Assembly: GCA_016710765.1 (NCBI GenBank)
Contig: JADJUJ010000010.1
Coordinates: forward strand, 186,001 to 250,000
Source of the DNA: Lewinellaceae bacterium
GTDB taxonomy: Bacteria > Bacteroidota > Bacteroidia > Chitinophagales > Saprospiraceae
Direction of reading: 5' to 3'
DNA: 64,000 nt
Shown here: piece by piece, positions 53,468-62,069 of the stretch
How the letters are laid out: every line of letters begins with the position of its first letter
Numbering within the stretch: position 1 is the first letter of the stretch
The notes under the pieces: generated by a model
Databases searched by the model: none
Told to the model about the DNA's origin: nothing
The model's input: the letters and a program-made list of their open reading frames with translations, nothing else
Position numbers and translations under genes: made by a program

Positions 53468-55257
53468 TTAATTCAGCACCAACTGTTCGGTAAACACCCT
53501 GTCGCCTTGTACGACCTGGATCACAATCGTTCCTTTCGCGTATGCACTCAGGTCAAACTGTTGAAAATAGGCGCCGCTGAAAGCATTCAATTCCTCCCGA
53601 AACAATTGCCGGCCCGACATGTCGAGCAAAGTCACGACCGTAGCAACAGGCTCTGCTTTAAATTCGATGGTGGCCGGCCCTGAACTGGGGTTGGGGTACA
53701 CCCTGAACGCACGCAGTGCCAACTGTCGTTCGGAAGCAATTGCCCCCCCTGCTGCAGCATCGGATGGCGCAGCACCCTCTTCGACGGGGCGTTGAATGGT
53801 AATTACCTGGCCATTTTTAAGTTTTTCCTGATCCCGCTTATCCCAGTCGGGGGTATAAAAACGGCGCATTTCCTTTTCGCCTGCATCATCAGTGGTGGTG
53901 ACAATGACCCGGCTTTCATTCCTGCAACTCCGCAGACTCAATTCGACTGTCTGAGCAGAATTGTCGCGGAGGAAGTCTACACTAATTTTTTCCTCGGGCT
54001 GGTATTGTGCTATTTCGTTCCACAAATCGTCGCTGTTGCGTATCGGCGTGCCATTGATGGCGGTAATTACATCACCTTTTTGCAAGGAAGCATCCTGAGC
54101 AGCAGCATCTGCTGTAAACCCGGTTATGCTGGCTCCCTGATCATCGGATTGGGTATACACGCCCAGGCAGGCGGCTTTGCTGCGATCCTGGACATCAACG
54201 TTGCTCCAGTTCCAGGGGGTGTTTTGAAATTCCTGAACTCGGTATTTTTTAATTGTTCTACCACGGCTCCCAGCGGATCAGACTGTCCTTCAAGCGTAAC
54301 AGTTGTCGTTGCCGCTTTTCCATTGCGGCGGTAATGCGCTACTATTTGGTCGCCCACCTGGGCATCGGACAGGAAATCCTGTATGTCTTCCCAATCCTCA
54401 ACAACAGCATCATTCAGTTGGGTCAGTACATCGCCATTGCGCAAGCCGGCTTTTTCAGCGGCGGCAGATCTAACCACATTGATCCGAACGCCTTTTCCAG
54501 CGCCGCTGCTTGCTGTCGTAATACCCATGTAGCCGCTGCGCTGTTGTCCGCAATTGACAGCATTCAAATCAGTCCGACGCGTTAACACGGCCTCTGTCGT
54601 AAATTCGGAGCCATTGCGGCTGTAAAGGATAGCCATCCGGTCGCCAGGTTTAGCATTTTTCATGGCTGCCGAAATGTCTGAAAACCGGTTTACCGGAATA
54701 CCATTGAGGGCAAGTACATTATCATTGTTGCGCAAGCCGGCCATGGCTGCAGCGGAGCAACGCACCACATCTACCACCACACCATCTTCATTGGCCGACT
54801 CATCCGAATCCAGTTGAACGCCCAAAAAGCCACGGTTGTCGACAATCACCTTGTCGTCTACCCAAACTTGTACATTCTGCATCGCATCGCCGATGATCAC
54901 ACCGGCGCGATCGATGGTTTCATTGATGTCCACAGATTTGGCGTTTGTCGTAGATGATTTTGAGCCGTTGCTGCGTATGGTGCGTTTGAACGCACCATCT
55001 ATGGCTTCCTCTGTGATGGCAATACTGACACCCTCCGCCTGGTGGTCGCGGAGGTATGCCTCCACATCAAAATTGGCAGCAGCCTGCCCTTTCTTTTCCA
55101 TCAATACCTCCTCCGTTGTGCCATCCTCCCGAACGGTGAACTGCTGGATGGTAATTCTCTTTTCTACCGGAACGCTGGCATCACTTTGTTGGGCAGAAAG
55201 GTTGAGGGTGCACCAGGGAAGCAGTGCAGTGGCGAGCATAAGTCCAATTGTTTTCAT
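53468..55257 (-). CDS. Secreted triple-PDZ protein with T9SS type A sorting domain, frameshifted at an A run
   Basis: The start at 55257 (MKTIGLMLATALLPWC) gives a signal peptide ending SAQ. The longer form from 55296 is less likely. Three PDZ domains follow: FLGVQLDSDE (about 155), YMGITTASS (about 255) and CLGVYTQSDDQG (about 355). The sorting domain RVYPNPSSGPATIEF is at the C-terminus. The frame breaks at the T run 54245-54250. One more base restores EQLKKYRVQEFQNTPWNW into the third PDZ. About 596 residues. No protease domain is present, so it is a T9SS-exported scaffold rather than a DegP/HtrA enzyme. Confidence 0.82.
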
Positions 55258-55594
55258 AGCGTAATTAGTTGTAGCATGCTTTCTGTTCAGCAGCATAAAG
55301 AAAAGTATCGACAGGACAATGACAAGGCATTTGCTTCCAAGTTGCAGGAAATGGGGACAAGGGACTATTTTTTTCGACTTATGAATTTGCCCGGGGGCTT
55401 AAAATCCGTTTTTAACCTTTCAGCGTTGCAACAACAGCATGACAGATTTGGCATATATGTTAACATTTTAAGCGGATGGTTTGGATACGGCATACTTGGT
55501 CCAAAAAATCTGCGTTATAACTCTAATCCTCATTTAATCCGGTTCTCCCGGTTAAAATTGACGCAGACAAGAACCAAAACCACCTCCTGATCTT

Positions 55595-56326
55595 ATGGCA
55601 AGTGCGAACTACAAAATCCTGCTGGTAGAAGACGACCAAAACTTTGGAGACGTCCTCCGCTCCTACCTTGAGATGCACGACTATCAGGTAACCCTCGCCA
55701 CAGATGGCGTGCTGGGACTTGAGGCATTCAAGAAACAATCTTACGACCTCTGCATTTTTGATGTGATGATGCCTCGAAAAGATGGGTTCACCCTTGCCAA
55801 AGAAGTGCGGGAAAAGAATGCAGAAGTGCCCATTATTTTTCTAACGGCCAAAACCATGAAGGATGATGTGCTGCAGGGTTTTAAACTCGGCGCCGACGAC
55901 TATATTTCCAAGCCCTTCAATTCTGAGGAATTGCTGTTGCGCATACAGGCCGTTCTCAAGCGCCTCAACAAGGCCGCCGACCCACGGGATGAGCAACGCG
56001 AATTCAAAATCGGACAATACCATTTCAATTATCCTTTGCGTATCCTCACCTTTAACGGCGCTGCCAAAGACGAGGAAAACCAGTGGAAACTGAGCCCGAA
56101 AGAAGCCGAACTGCTTCGCCTCTTTTGCAAATACATCAACGATGTGACCCCTCGCTCGGAGGCCCTTACTAAAATCTGGCACGAAGACAACTACTTTACC
56201 GCCCGATCGATGGATGTATTTGTGACCAAACTCCGGAAATACCTCGCCAAAGACAACACCATTGAAATTGTCAACATACACGGCAACGGCTTTCAGTTGT
56301 TGGTAAAAGACCCGAATCCGGCATAA
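55595..56326 (+). CDS. OmpR/PhoB-family response regulator (RprY-like)
   Basis: The 243-residue protein has a receiver domain (residues 5-120) with the acidic pocket VEDDQNF, phospho-acceptor Asp in CIFDVMMPRKDG, Thr in FLTAK and Lys in YISKPF. The winged-helix output domain (about residues 130-235) has VTPRSEALTKIWHEDNYF and SMDVFVTKLRKYL. It regulates transcription of unknown genes. No histidine kinase gene lies in the window, so it is an orphan here. The 298-bp gap to the divergent PDZ gene holds no gene. The PhyH gene begins 2 bp after its stop. Confidence 0.93.
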   Translation: MASANYKILLVEDDQNFGDVLRSYLEMHDYQVTLATDGVLGLEAFKKQSYDLCIFDVMMPRKDGFTLAKEVREKNAEVPIIFLTAKTMKDDVLQGFKLGADDYISKPFNSEELLLRIQAVLKRLNKAADPRDEQREFKIGQYHFNYPLRILTFNGAAKDEENQWKLSPKEAELLRLFCKYINDVTPRSEALTKIWHEDNYFTARSMDVFVTKLRKYLAKDNTIEIVNIHGNGFQLLVKDPNPA

Positions 56327-56328
56327 CT

Positions 56329-57318
56329 ATGCTTCAGCGTTTTTTTGAAAAATACACCGGTTTCCTCCGCAGTTGGAAACCGGTGTATGTTGTTAATAAC
56401 CTGCTTAACCGCGACAAACTCCGGCACAACAAATCTTTGTACCGGCAGTATGGCTTGCAAAAAAGCCTTTACAGCCCGCTGGGCTCCAGTGATTTTCCGG
56501 AACATCACCCCGATATCCCCTGGCTCGACCAGCCTAACCCACTGCCCCGGCTCGAAGCACACCCCGAATTTCAGGCCTTGCCAGCCGATTTTCAGCACTG
56601 CGCCCGGCAATTTGTAGCCGATGGTTTTTGTGTATTAAAAAATTATTTCCCGGAGCACCTCACCAGTGCCCTGAACGACGACATGGACGCCCGGCTACGC
56701 ACCGGAAAAGCCGGATTCAACTATACCGGAAGAAAAATTTTCAACCTGCACGAAAGCAGTCCGCTGGCCAACGAGCAATTTCTCCGCCAACCAGAACTGC
56801 TCCATTTTCTGTCTTTTTTGTTGGGCAAAAATGTCATCCCGTTCCAGACCCTCGGTTTTATTCAGGGCAGCGAACAACGGGCTCACTCCGATTCTATCCA
56901 CATGACCACCGAGCCACAGGGCTACCTGATTGCTACCTGGATTGCACTGGAGGATACCAGCCCCGACAACGGACCGCTGTTTTACTTTCCCGGCAGCCAC
57001 CGCCTGCCCTATGTCATGAGTGGCGATTACCCCTCCGGCAACACCGCCTGGACGATAGGCGAAGAAAGCAACCGCCGATTTGAAGACCGGATCGAACAAC
57101 TGATACAAGAACATCAATTACAACCCCAGCCCTTTTTGGCCAAACGGGGCGATGTGCTGGTTTGGCATGCCAACCTGCTGCACGGCGGCAGCCCCATCCG
57201 CAAAGAAGGCAGTACCCGAAGAAGCCTGGTATGCCACTATTTTGCAGAAGGCGTGATCTGCTATCATGAAATGTCGCAACGCCCTGCACTGATTCCACCA
57301 GCGACAGGCAACCGTTAA
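56329..57318 (+). CDS. Phytanoyl-CoA dioxygenase-family (PhyH) Fe(II)/2-oxoglutarate enzyme
   Basis: The 329-residue protein has the 2-OG dioxygenase pattern. The iron-binding H-x-D is in QRAHSDSIHM (about residue 184-186). The DNGPLFYFPGSHRLP segment follows, and the distal His with Arg are in VWHANLLHGG and STRRSLVCHYF. Such enzymes hydroxylate small metabolites or lipids. It is 2 bp downstream of the response regulator gene, so the two are co-transcribed. The substrate is unknown. Confidence 0.9.
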   Translation: MLQRFFEKYTGFLRSWKPVYVVNNLLNRDKLRHNKSLYRQYGLQKSLYSPLGSSDFPEHHPDIPWLDQPNPLPRLEAHPEFQALPADFQHCARQFVADGFCVLKNYFPEHLTSALNDDMDARLRTGKAGFNYTGRKIFNLHESSPLANEQFLRQPELLHFLSFLLGKNVIPFQTLGFIQGSEQRAHSDSIHMTTEPQGYLIATWIALEDTSPDNGPLFYFPGSHRLPYVMSGDYPSGNTAWTIGEESNRRFEDRIEQLIQEHQLQPQPFLAKRGDVLVWHANLLHGGSPIRKEGSTRRSLVCHYFAEGVICYHEMSQRPALIPPATGNR

Positions 57319-57408
57319 AGGCCCAACACCATCATACCATAAAGCCTTATCGGGTCGTTAAGGTTCGATAAAAATACAAAATGGGCGAATTTTTGCCCAA
57401 AAGCTGCT

Positions 57409-57416
57409 TATTTTTG
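57409..57416 (+). promoter_or_regulatory. -7 box TATTTTTG for the PorG-like gene
   Basis: An exact TAnnTTTG match 20 bp before the ATG at 57436. Confidence 0.5.
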
Positions 57417-57435
57417 CAGGCTTAAACATAAACGA

Positions 57436-58251
57436 ATGAATCATATCAGATTTTGGATTGTATTGGGTGGTCTGTTGCTCGTAGCACCCTCCGCTTTCGG
57501 GCAAATGAAAGGCTGGGAATTGGGCGCATGGGCAGGTGGCTCCAACTATTTTGGTGACCTGAACACCAACTGGAGAATCAACCGGACCCAACTCGCCGGT
57601 GGCGCAGTCATGCGGTACAACTTCAACGACCGTCTGGCTTTGCGCTTTGGGCTGTCAGCTGGTAGCCTCAGTGCTACCGACAGTGATTCTAAAAATGTCT
57701 TTGAGCAACGCCGCAACCTGTCGTTTAAAACAGCGCTTTTTGACGGTGGCGCCTTTTTTGAATTCAATTTCCTCCCCTACGTTCACGGGCACCGCGACTA
57801 TTACTACACGCCTTTTGTGTTCGTTGGGCCGGCTTTTTTCAATTTTAGCCCCAAAGCAGAACTCAACGGAGAGACTTACAAATTGCGGGAATACGGTACC
57901 GAGGGACAGTTCCGCGGTGAAGAATACAACAGCACCCAGGGCGCGCTCGCTTATGGTGTAGGTTTTAAGCTCGACCTCAGTTACCGCTGGAGTATTAACG
58001 TGGAAGTAAGTGGCCGCAAACTGTTTACCGATTACCTCGACGACGTCAGTGGCAATTATGCCGATCCCAGCGATCTGATTTCACTACACGGTGATGTGGC
58101 CGCAGCGCTGGCCGACCGATCGGTTGAACCCAAAATCGGGGCTGCTGGCAGGCAACGCGGCAATGGCAAGAGCAACGACATGTATGTTTTTGCTGGCGTT
58201 GGACTGGTGTATTACTTTGGCCAGATCCGTTGTCCCGAATTTTTACGCTAA
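57436..58251 (+). CDS. DUF6089 outer-membrane beta-barrel protein (PorG-like)
   Basis: The 271-residue protein has a signal peptide ending AFGQ. ELGAWAGGSNYFGDLNTN is the conserved start of the DUF6089 family, to which the T9SS protein PorG belongs. Beta-strand alternation continues to the aromatic C-terminus (VYYFGQIRCPEF). In Porphyromonas, PorG is a barrel proposed to anchor the T9SS ring. Many Bacteroidota genomes carry several DUF6089 copies, so PorG identity is only likely. Confidence 0.7.
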   Translation: MNHIRFWIVLGGLLLVAPSAFGQMKGWELGAWAGGSNYFGDLNTNWRINRTQLAGGAVMRYNFNDRLALRFGLSAGSLSATDSDSKNVFEQRRNLSFKTALFDGGAFFEFNFLPYVHGHRDYYYTPFVFVGPAFFNFSPKAELNGETYKLREYGTEGQFRGEEYNSTQGALAYGVGFKLDLSYRWSINVEVSGRKLFTDYLDDVSGNYADPSDLISLHGDVAAALADRSVEPKIGAAGRQRGNGKSNDMYVFAGVGLVYYFGQIRCPEFLR

Positions 58252-58285
58252 CCAGATAAGAACGGGTTCACAGGACTTCTTATAT

Positions 58286-58330
58286 TTCGACCTTGTCAGG
58301 CAGCACTTCCCGACAAGGTCGAATCTTTTT
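58286..58330 (+). terminator. Rho-independent terminator after the PorG-like gene
   Basis: A 12-bp perfect stem (TTCGACCTTGTC, 58286-58297, with 58312-58323) has a 14-nt loop and is followed by TCTTTTT. Confidence 0.85.
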
Positions 58331-58361
58331 ACCTATAATAAACAAAACTAAAACCAACCGT

Positions 58362-58952
58362 ATGTACAAGTACTTTTCTACCCTTCTGCTTCTGCTCACC
58401 GCTTATGCCGCACAGGCACAACAAACCAAACTCCCCCGTTATTTTTTGGATATTCCCGCCATTTACGCAACGGCGCCAGATGTTGCCAACGTCAAAAACA
58501 ACATCGGATTGGGCGCTGAAGCTGCTTTTAACGTGGCCACACATTATGCTACGCTGCGGATTGGAGGCGGATCCACCTTTACCCTCGATCCCAAAGCAGA
58601 GGATGTGGTAGAATCTATTCAATCTACCCCTTATGGTTTGCTGGAACTGGGCGCCGGTCTGTACCGCTCCAACGGCAACCAGTGCGCCAAGCAGCACCAG
58701 AATGCCTTTACGGCTATGGCTGTGGTAGGCATGCGCTACAACATTGATACCCGATCGGTTAAACCCGCCGAAGAAGAAGCCATCTATGGTTTGAATTTTG
58801 GCGTGGGCGCTGAGTTCAGTTATTTTTACATCACCGATATCTTTCGGAACACCGAGCTCTTCCTGCGTGGCACATATTACCCCAACCCCAAAACAACGGC
58901 TGTTAACTTCGGTTTCAAGTTCTTCCTGAACATGCGGGCGATAGGAGAATAG
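58362..58952 (+). CDS. Outer-membrane beta-barrel family protein (196 aa)
   Basis: The start at ATG 58362 (MYKYFSTLLLLLTAYAAQAQ) gives a signal peptide, and the longer ORF from 58293 lies inside the preceding terminator. The body alternates aromatic and polar residues (ATLRIGGGSTF, YGLNFGVGAEFSYFYI) and ends with FKFFLNM, the aromatic pattern of a small barrel. I cannot assign a family more precisely. The stop is 2 bp from the convergent OsmC gene. Confidence 0.7.
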   Translation: MYKYFSTLLLLLTAYAAQAQQTKLPRYFLDIPAIYATAPDVANVKNNIGLGAEAAFNVATHYATLRIGGGSTFTLDPKAEDVVESIQSTPYGLLELGAGLYRSNGNQCAKQHQNAFTAMAVVGMRYNIDTRSVKPAEEEAIYGLNFGVGAEFSYFYITDIFRNTELFLRGTYYPNPKTTAVNFGFKFFLNMRAIGE

Positions 58953-58954
58953 TT

Positions 58955-59371
58955 TCAGGCTGGCTTGTTCAGCTCGGAATGAATACTGATGGCTCCAGTC
59001 AGCACCTTGTGGGTTGGACATTTATCCGCAATTTCCAGCAAGCGACTGGTTTGGGTTTCATCCAAATCACCTTCAAACTCAAAACGACAGTGTACCTGGC
59101 TTTCCAAAGGTCGTACACTGTCGTTTACCGTTAGCGTCAGTGTTGCCCGAATACGTTCCAGCGGCCATTCTTTCCGGTCGGCGTACATACGCAGGGTTAT
59201 GATTTTACAAGTAGCCAGGCTGCACAGCAACAGTTCATCGGGCTGCGGGCCTTTGTCGGAACCGCCGTGCTCCTCGGGTTCATCCCCTAAAACCTGGTGT
59301 TGACGGGCCTGTAAAACCGTGGTGTAATGGTCGCGGCCGATGGAGCTGCTAATCGTGCTGGAACGAGACAT
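58955..59371 (-). CDS. OsmC family peroxidase-like protein
   Basis: The ATG at 59371 (MSRSSTISSSIG) is preferred over 59425. The 138-residue protein matches the OsmC/Ohr fold: HQVLGDEPEEHGGSDKGPQP, the LLLCSLATCKIITLRMYA segment with the conserved Cys, then a second half with HCRFEFEG and DKCPTHKVL, the conserved second Cys. The pair of Cys residues reduces organic hydroperoxides. It lies convergent to the barrel gene. Confidence 0.9.
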   Translation of the reverse strand: MSRSSTISSSIGRDHYTTVLQARQHQVLGDEPEEHGGSDKGPQPDELLLCSLATCKIITLRMYADRKEWPLERIRATLTLTVNDSVRPLESQVHCRFEFEGDLDETQTSRLLEIADKCPTHKVLTGAISIHSELNKPA

Positions 59372-59428
59372 GCGTGCGGTATTGGGGTCAAAATATGAAA
59401 TTGATGAAGTGTCGCCTTGAGACAACCC

Positions 59429-60638
59429 TCAATTATTGGGCTTGTCTGGCGCCGGAGCACTGGCATGGTAATCCCTTGCCACCCGCTCTGCATAATTGTC
59501 GAGGAGTTCCAATACCCGCTGATGGCTGTCGGAACGCACAATAAGACCAATATGATGTGATTTCCCTTCCATTCTCCAAACAATTTCAGCATCATTGAAC
59601 TGGCTGCTATCCGGCCATTCCTGCCGGGTAAGGGACACAATGATTCCTGCGTAGTGCTTTTGCACTTTGGGCAATTTGTAAGCCGCGCCGCCAGCACCTG
59701 CCACTTCCATTTGCGCCCATTCCTCCCAGAGGTTCAAGCCGGAGGAGTACTCTACCATTTCCGCCAGGTGCGCTCCACCTACCCTGGAAGATGTTTCCAG
59801 AAAATAATATTTTCCATCTTCATGGCACTTGATGAATTCGGTATGACTGGCGCTGTATTGCATACCAAAGGCTTTCATGACGTCGTCTGTCAATCTTTGC
59901 AGATCCTTGTCTTCCTTGCCGCCAAATGGCACCACGGCGCTGCGAAAAATACCACCGCCATGCGCTACATCAAAAGGAGGCGCCAGGTACTTTGAAACCC
60001 GGCAAAATGCTGTTTTTCCCTCTACTGAAAGCGCGTCTACGTGATAAACATCGCCAGGCTTGAACTGCTCCACCAAAAATTCGTGCCGGTGATCACCCAA
60101 TTTTTCCAGTGCCCAAAGTTCGTCTTCCGAGTATATTTTTTTCATGCCTGTGGCAGAGGCCTGGCCGCGCGGCTTCACAATCCAGGGGGCAGCTACTGTT
60201 TGTGCAAAATGCCGAATGGCATCATCGTTGAAGAGTGCGGTAAAAGCAGGGACGGGAACACCTTGTTCCGCTGCTTTCATCCGCATGGCCAGTTTGTCGC
60301 GGAAATGTCGGGCGGTGGTTTGTCCCATTCCCGGGATGCGGAAGTTTTCCCGCAGCTCGGCGCCTTTCTCCACATCAAAATCGTCGAGCGCCACGATCCG
60401 ATCAATGTTCTTCGTACGCATCAGCCAACCCAGGCCGGTGATAACATCTTTCATGTTCCACTCGTTTTCGGGACCTTGCTGCACGTAAAAGGTTTCATCA
60501 ATTGATTCCCGGGCCCAGGGCTCATGCCCATTTTTTGGAGGTTAAAAGAAACAGTTGCACCGGCTTTTTTGGCGCCCTGTAAAAACGATTGCCCTTGAAA
60601 TAACTGGAAACACATAGAATGGACACTGGTTTGCTCAT
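59429..60638 (-). CDS. ATP-grasp ligase-like enzyme, N-terminus frameshifted repeatedly
   Basis: The ATG at 60638 starts MSKPVSILCVSSYFKGNRF. Two to three single-base shifts lie between 60490 and 60585 (T run near 60581-60585, then near 60545 and 60530). Read through, this gives LQGAKKAGATV, FLLTSKKW and HEPWARESIDETFYVQQG before the intact part. The ATP-grasp core has PWIVKPRGQASATGMKK and FLVEQFKPGDVYHVDAL (about residues 175-260) and a metal-binding YYFLETSSRVGGAHLAEM. About 402 residues. Such enzymes ligate carboxylates to amines. The substrate is unknown. Confidence 0.8.
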
Positions 60639-60905
60639 AGAAATTGGCGCTTGTTTAAGATTTGGCAAAAAACGAAAAAAGTTTTCAAATACCGGCTTAT
60701 TACGCCAGGCTTTTGAATAATAATTTGAAAAAAATAAAAAGCCGCGAATGATCGATGGAAAAGCCTGGCGCCTTCCCTCGCAGCACACTGCCTGCCTCTA
60801 CACAAAAGCAAGGTGCGGTGCTATGAACATGCTGCTGTCCCGCTGTGTTATCCTTGCAAACAATCAGGCATGCGTTGAAACACCCGCAGTTAGCGCCGAC
60901 ATTGT

Positions 60906-60913
60906 TACATTTG
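60906..60913 (+). promoter_or_regulatory. -7 box TACATTTG for the ferritin-like/VIT gene
   Basis: An exact TAnnTTTG match 35 bp before the ATG at 60948. Confidence 0.6.
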
Positions 60914-60947
60914 CCTGACAGCACACGCATTAACCAAAAAACGTTAT

Positions 60948-62037
60948 ATGAACGATATTGCCCTTTGGCGCAAAAGCTGGCAGGACGAAGTTGATGCCAA
61001 TTTCTTATACCAGGTTCTGGTAGACTGTGCCATATCTGACAAAGAAAAAAGCCTCTACCGCGAACTTGGCCAGTGCGAAGCAGAACACATCGACGCCTGG
61101 GAAAACCTCATGCAGGAACACCAGGAAAATCCCGGCCGCCGCAAACCCAGCACCAAAGCCAAAATCCTGGCCTGGATAGGCCGGCACTACAACACCGGTT
61201 TTTTGCAACAATACATGGGGCAATGGGAAGGCCGCGAAGTGCGGGAGTATTTGCTCTTGCACCTAAAAGCCAGTCGGCCCGAAACCAGGGCCCCGGCCGC
61301 TAACTGGCTGACTCGCCGAGCACGAATCCATGCAAACCGATGACGACGCCAAAGAATCCTGGCACCAGGCCGAATCGGGTGGCATGCTGCGCAACATCAT
61401 TTACGGCTTCAACGATGGCCTGACCGCCAACTTCGGTCTGCTGGCTGGCATGATCGGTGCTGCAGCCCAACCGCATTTCGTAGTGGTGTCTGGCATCGCT
61501 GGGGTGGTTGCCGATGCGCTTTCCATGGGCTCATCCGGTTACCTGGCTGCTAAAAGCGAAAAGGAAGTGTACGAAAACGAGCGACGCAAAGAAAAACTCG
61601 AAATCACCGTGATGCCCGAACTCGAAGCCAGGGAACTAAGCATCATTTACCAGTCGAAAGGCATGCAAAAAGAAGATGCCGACCGCATGGTTGAACAACT
61701 CATGGGCGACAAACAGGCTTTCATTGAGGAGAAAATGAAACAGGAACTCGACATGGACACGTCCTCCATCCACCCCATGAAAGAAGGTTGGGTCACCGGC
61801 CTTGCTACCGCCATCGGCGCGCTCATCCCCGTTTTGCCTTTTCTTTTCACCAGCGGGATACCCGCCATCGCCATTTCATTTGTCATCTCCATGGCAGCCC
61901 ACTTTGGCGTAGGGGCAGCCCGCAGTTTCTTTACCGACCGCGGATTCTGGAAAAGCGGTTTCGAAATGTTTATCGTAGGCTTTGGCATCGCCGTTGCTGG
62001 CTATTTCGTAGGAGAAGCCATTGTGCGGTTTTTCTAA
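60948..62037 (+). CDS. Ferritin-like domain fused to VIT1/CCC1 iron/manganese transporter, probable frameshift in the linker
   Basis: The first 120 codons have a ferritin-like helical pattern (DEVDANFLYQVLVDCAIS, QCEAEHIDAWENL with an ExxH pair). A shift near 61305-61316 joins ANWLT to AEHESMQTDDDAKESW. The following 235 codons form the VIT1/CCC1 transporter (GGMLRNIIYGFNDGLTANFG, then IAGVVADALSMGSSGYLAAKSE) with five membrane spans. The fusion is known in MbfA-type proteins (erythrin-VIT), which export iron or manganese. Alternatively the two are separate genes overlapping by 14 bp. Confidence 0.75.
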
Positions 62038-62069
62038 TTACCCACATTAATCACATTGGCCTCATTAAT

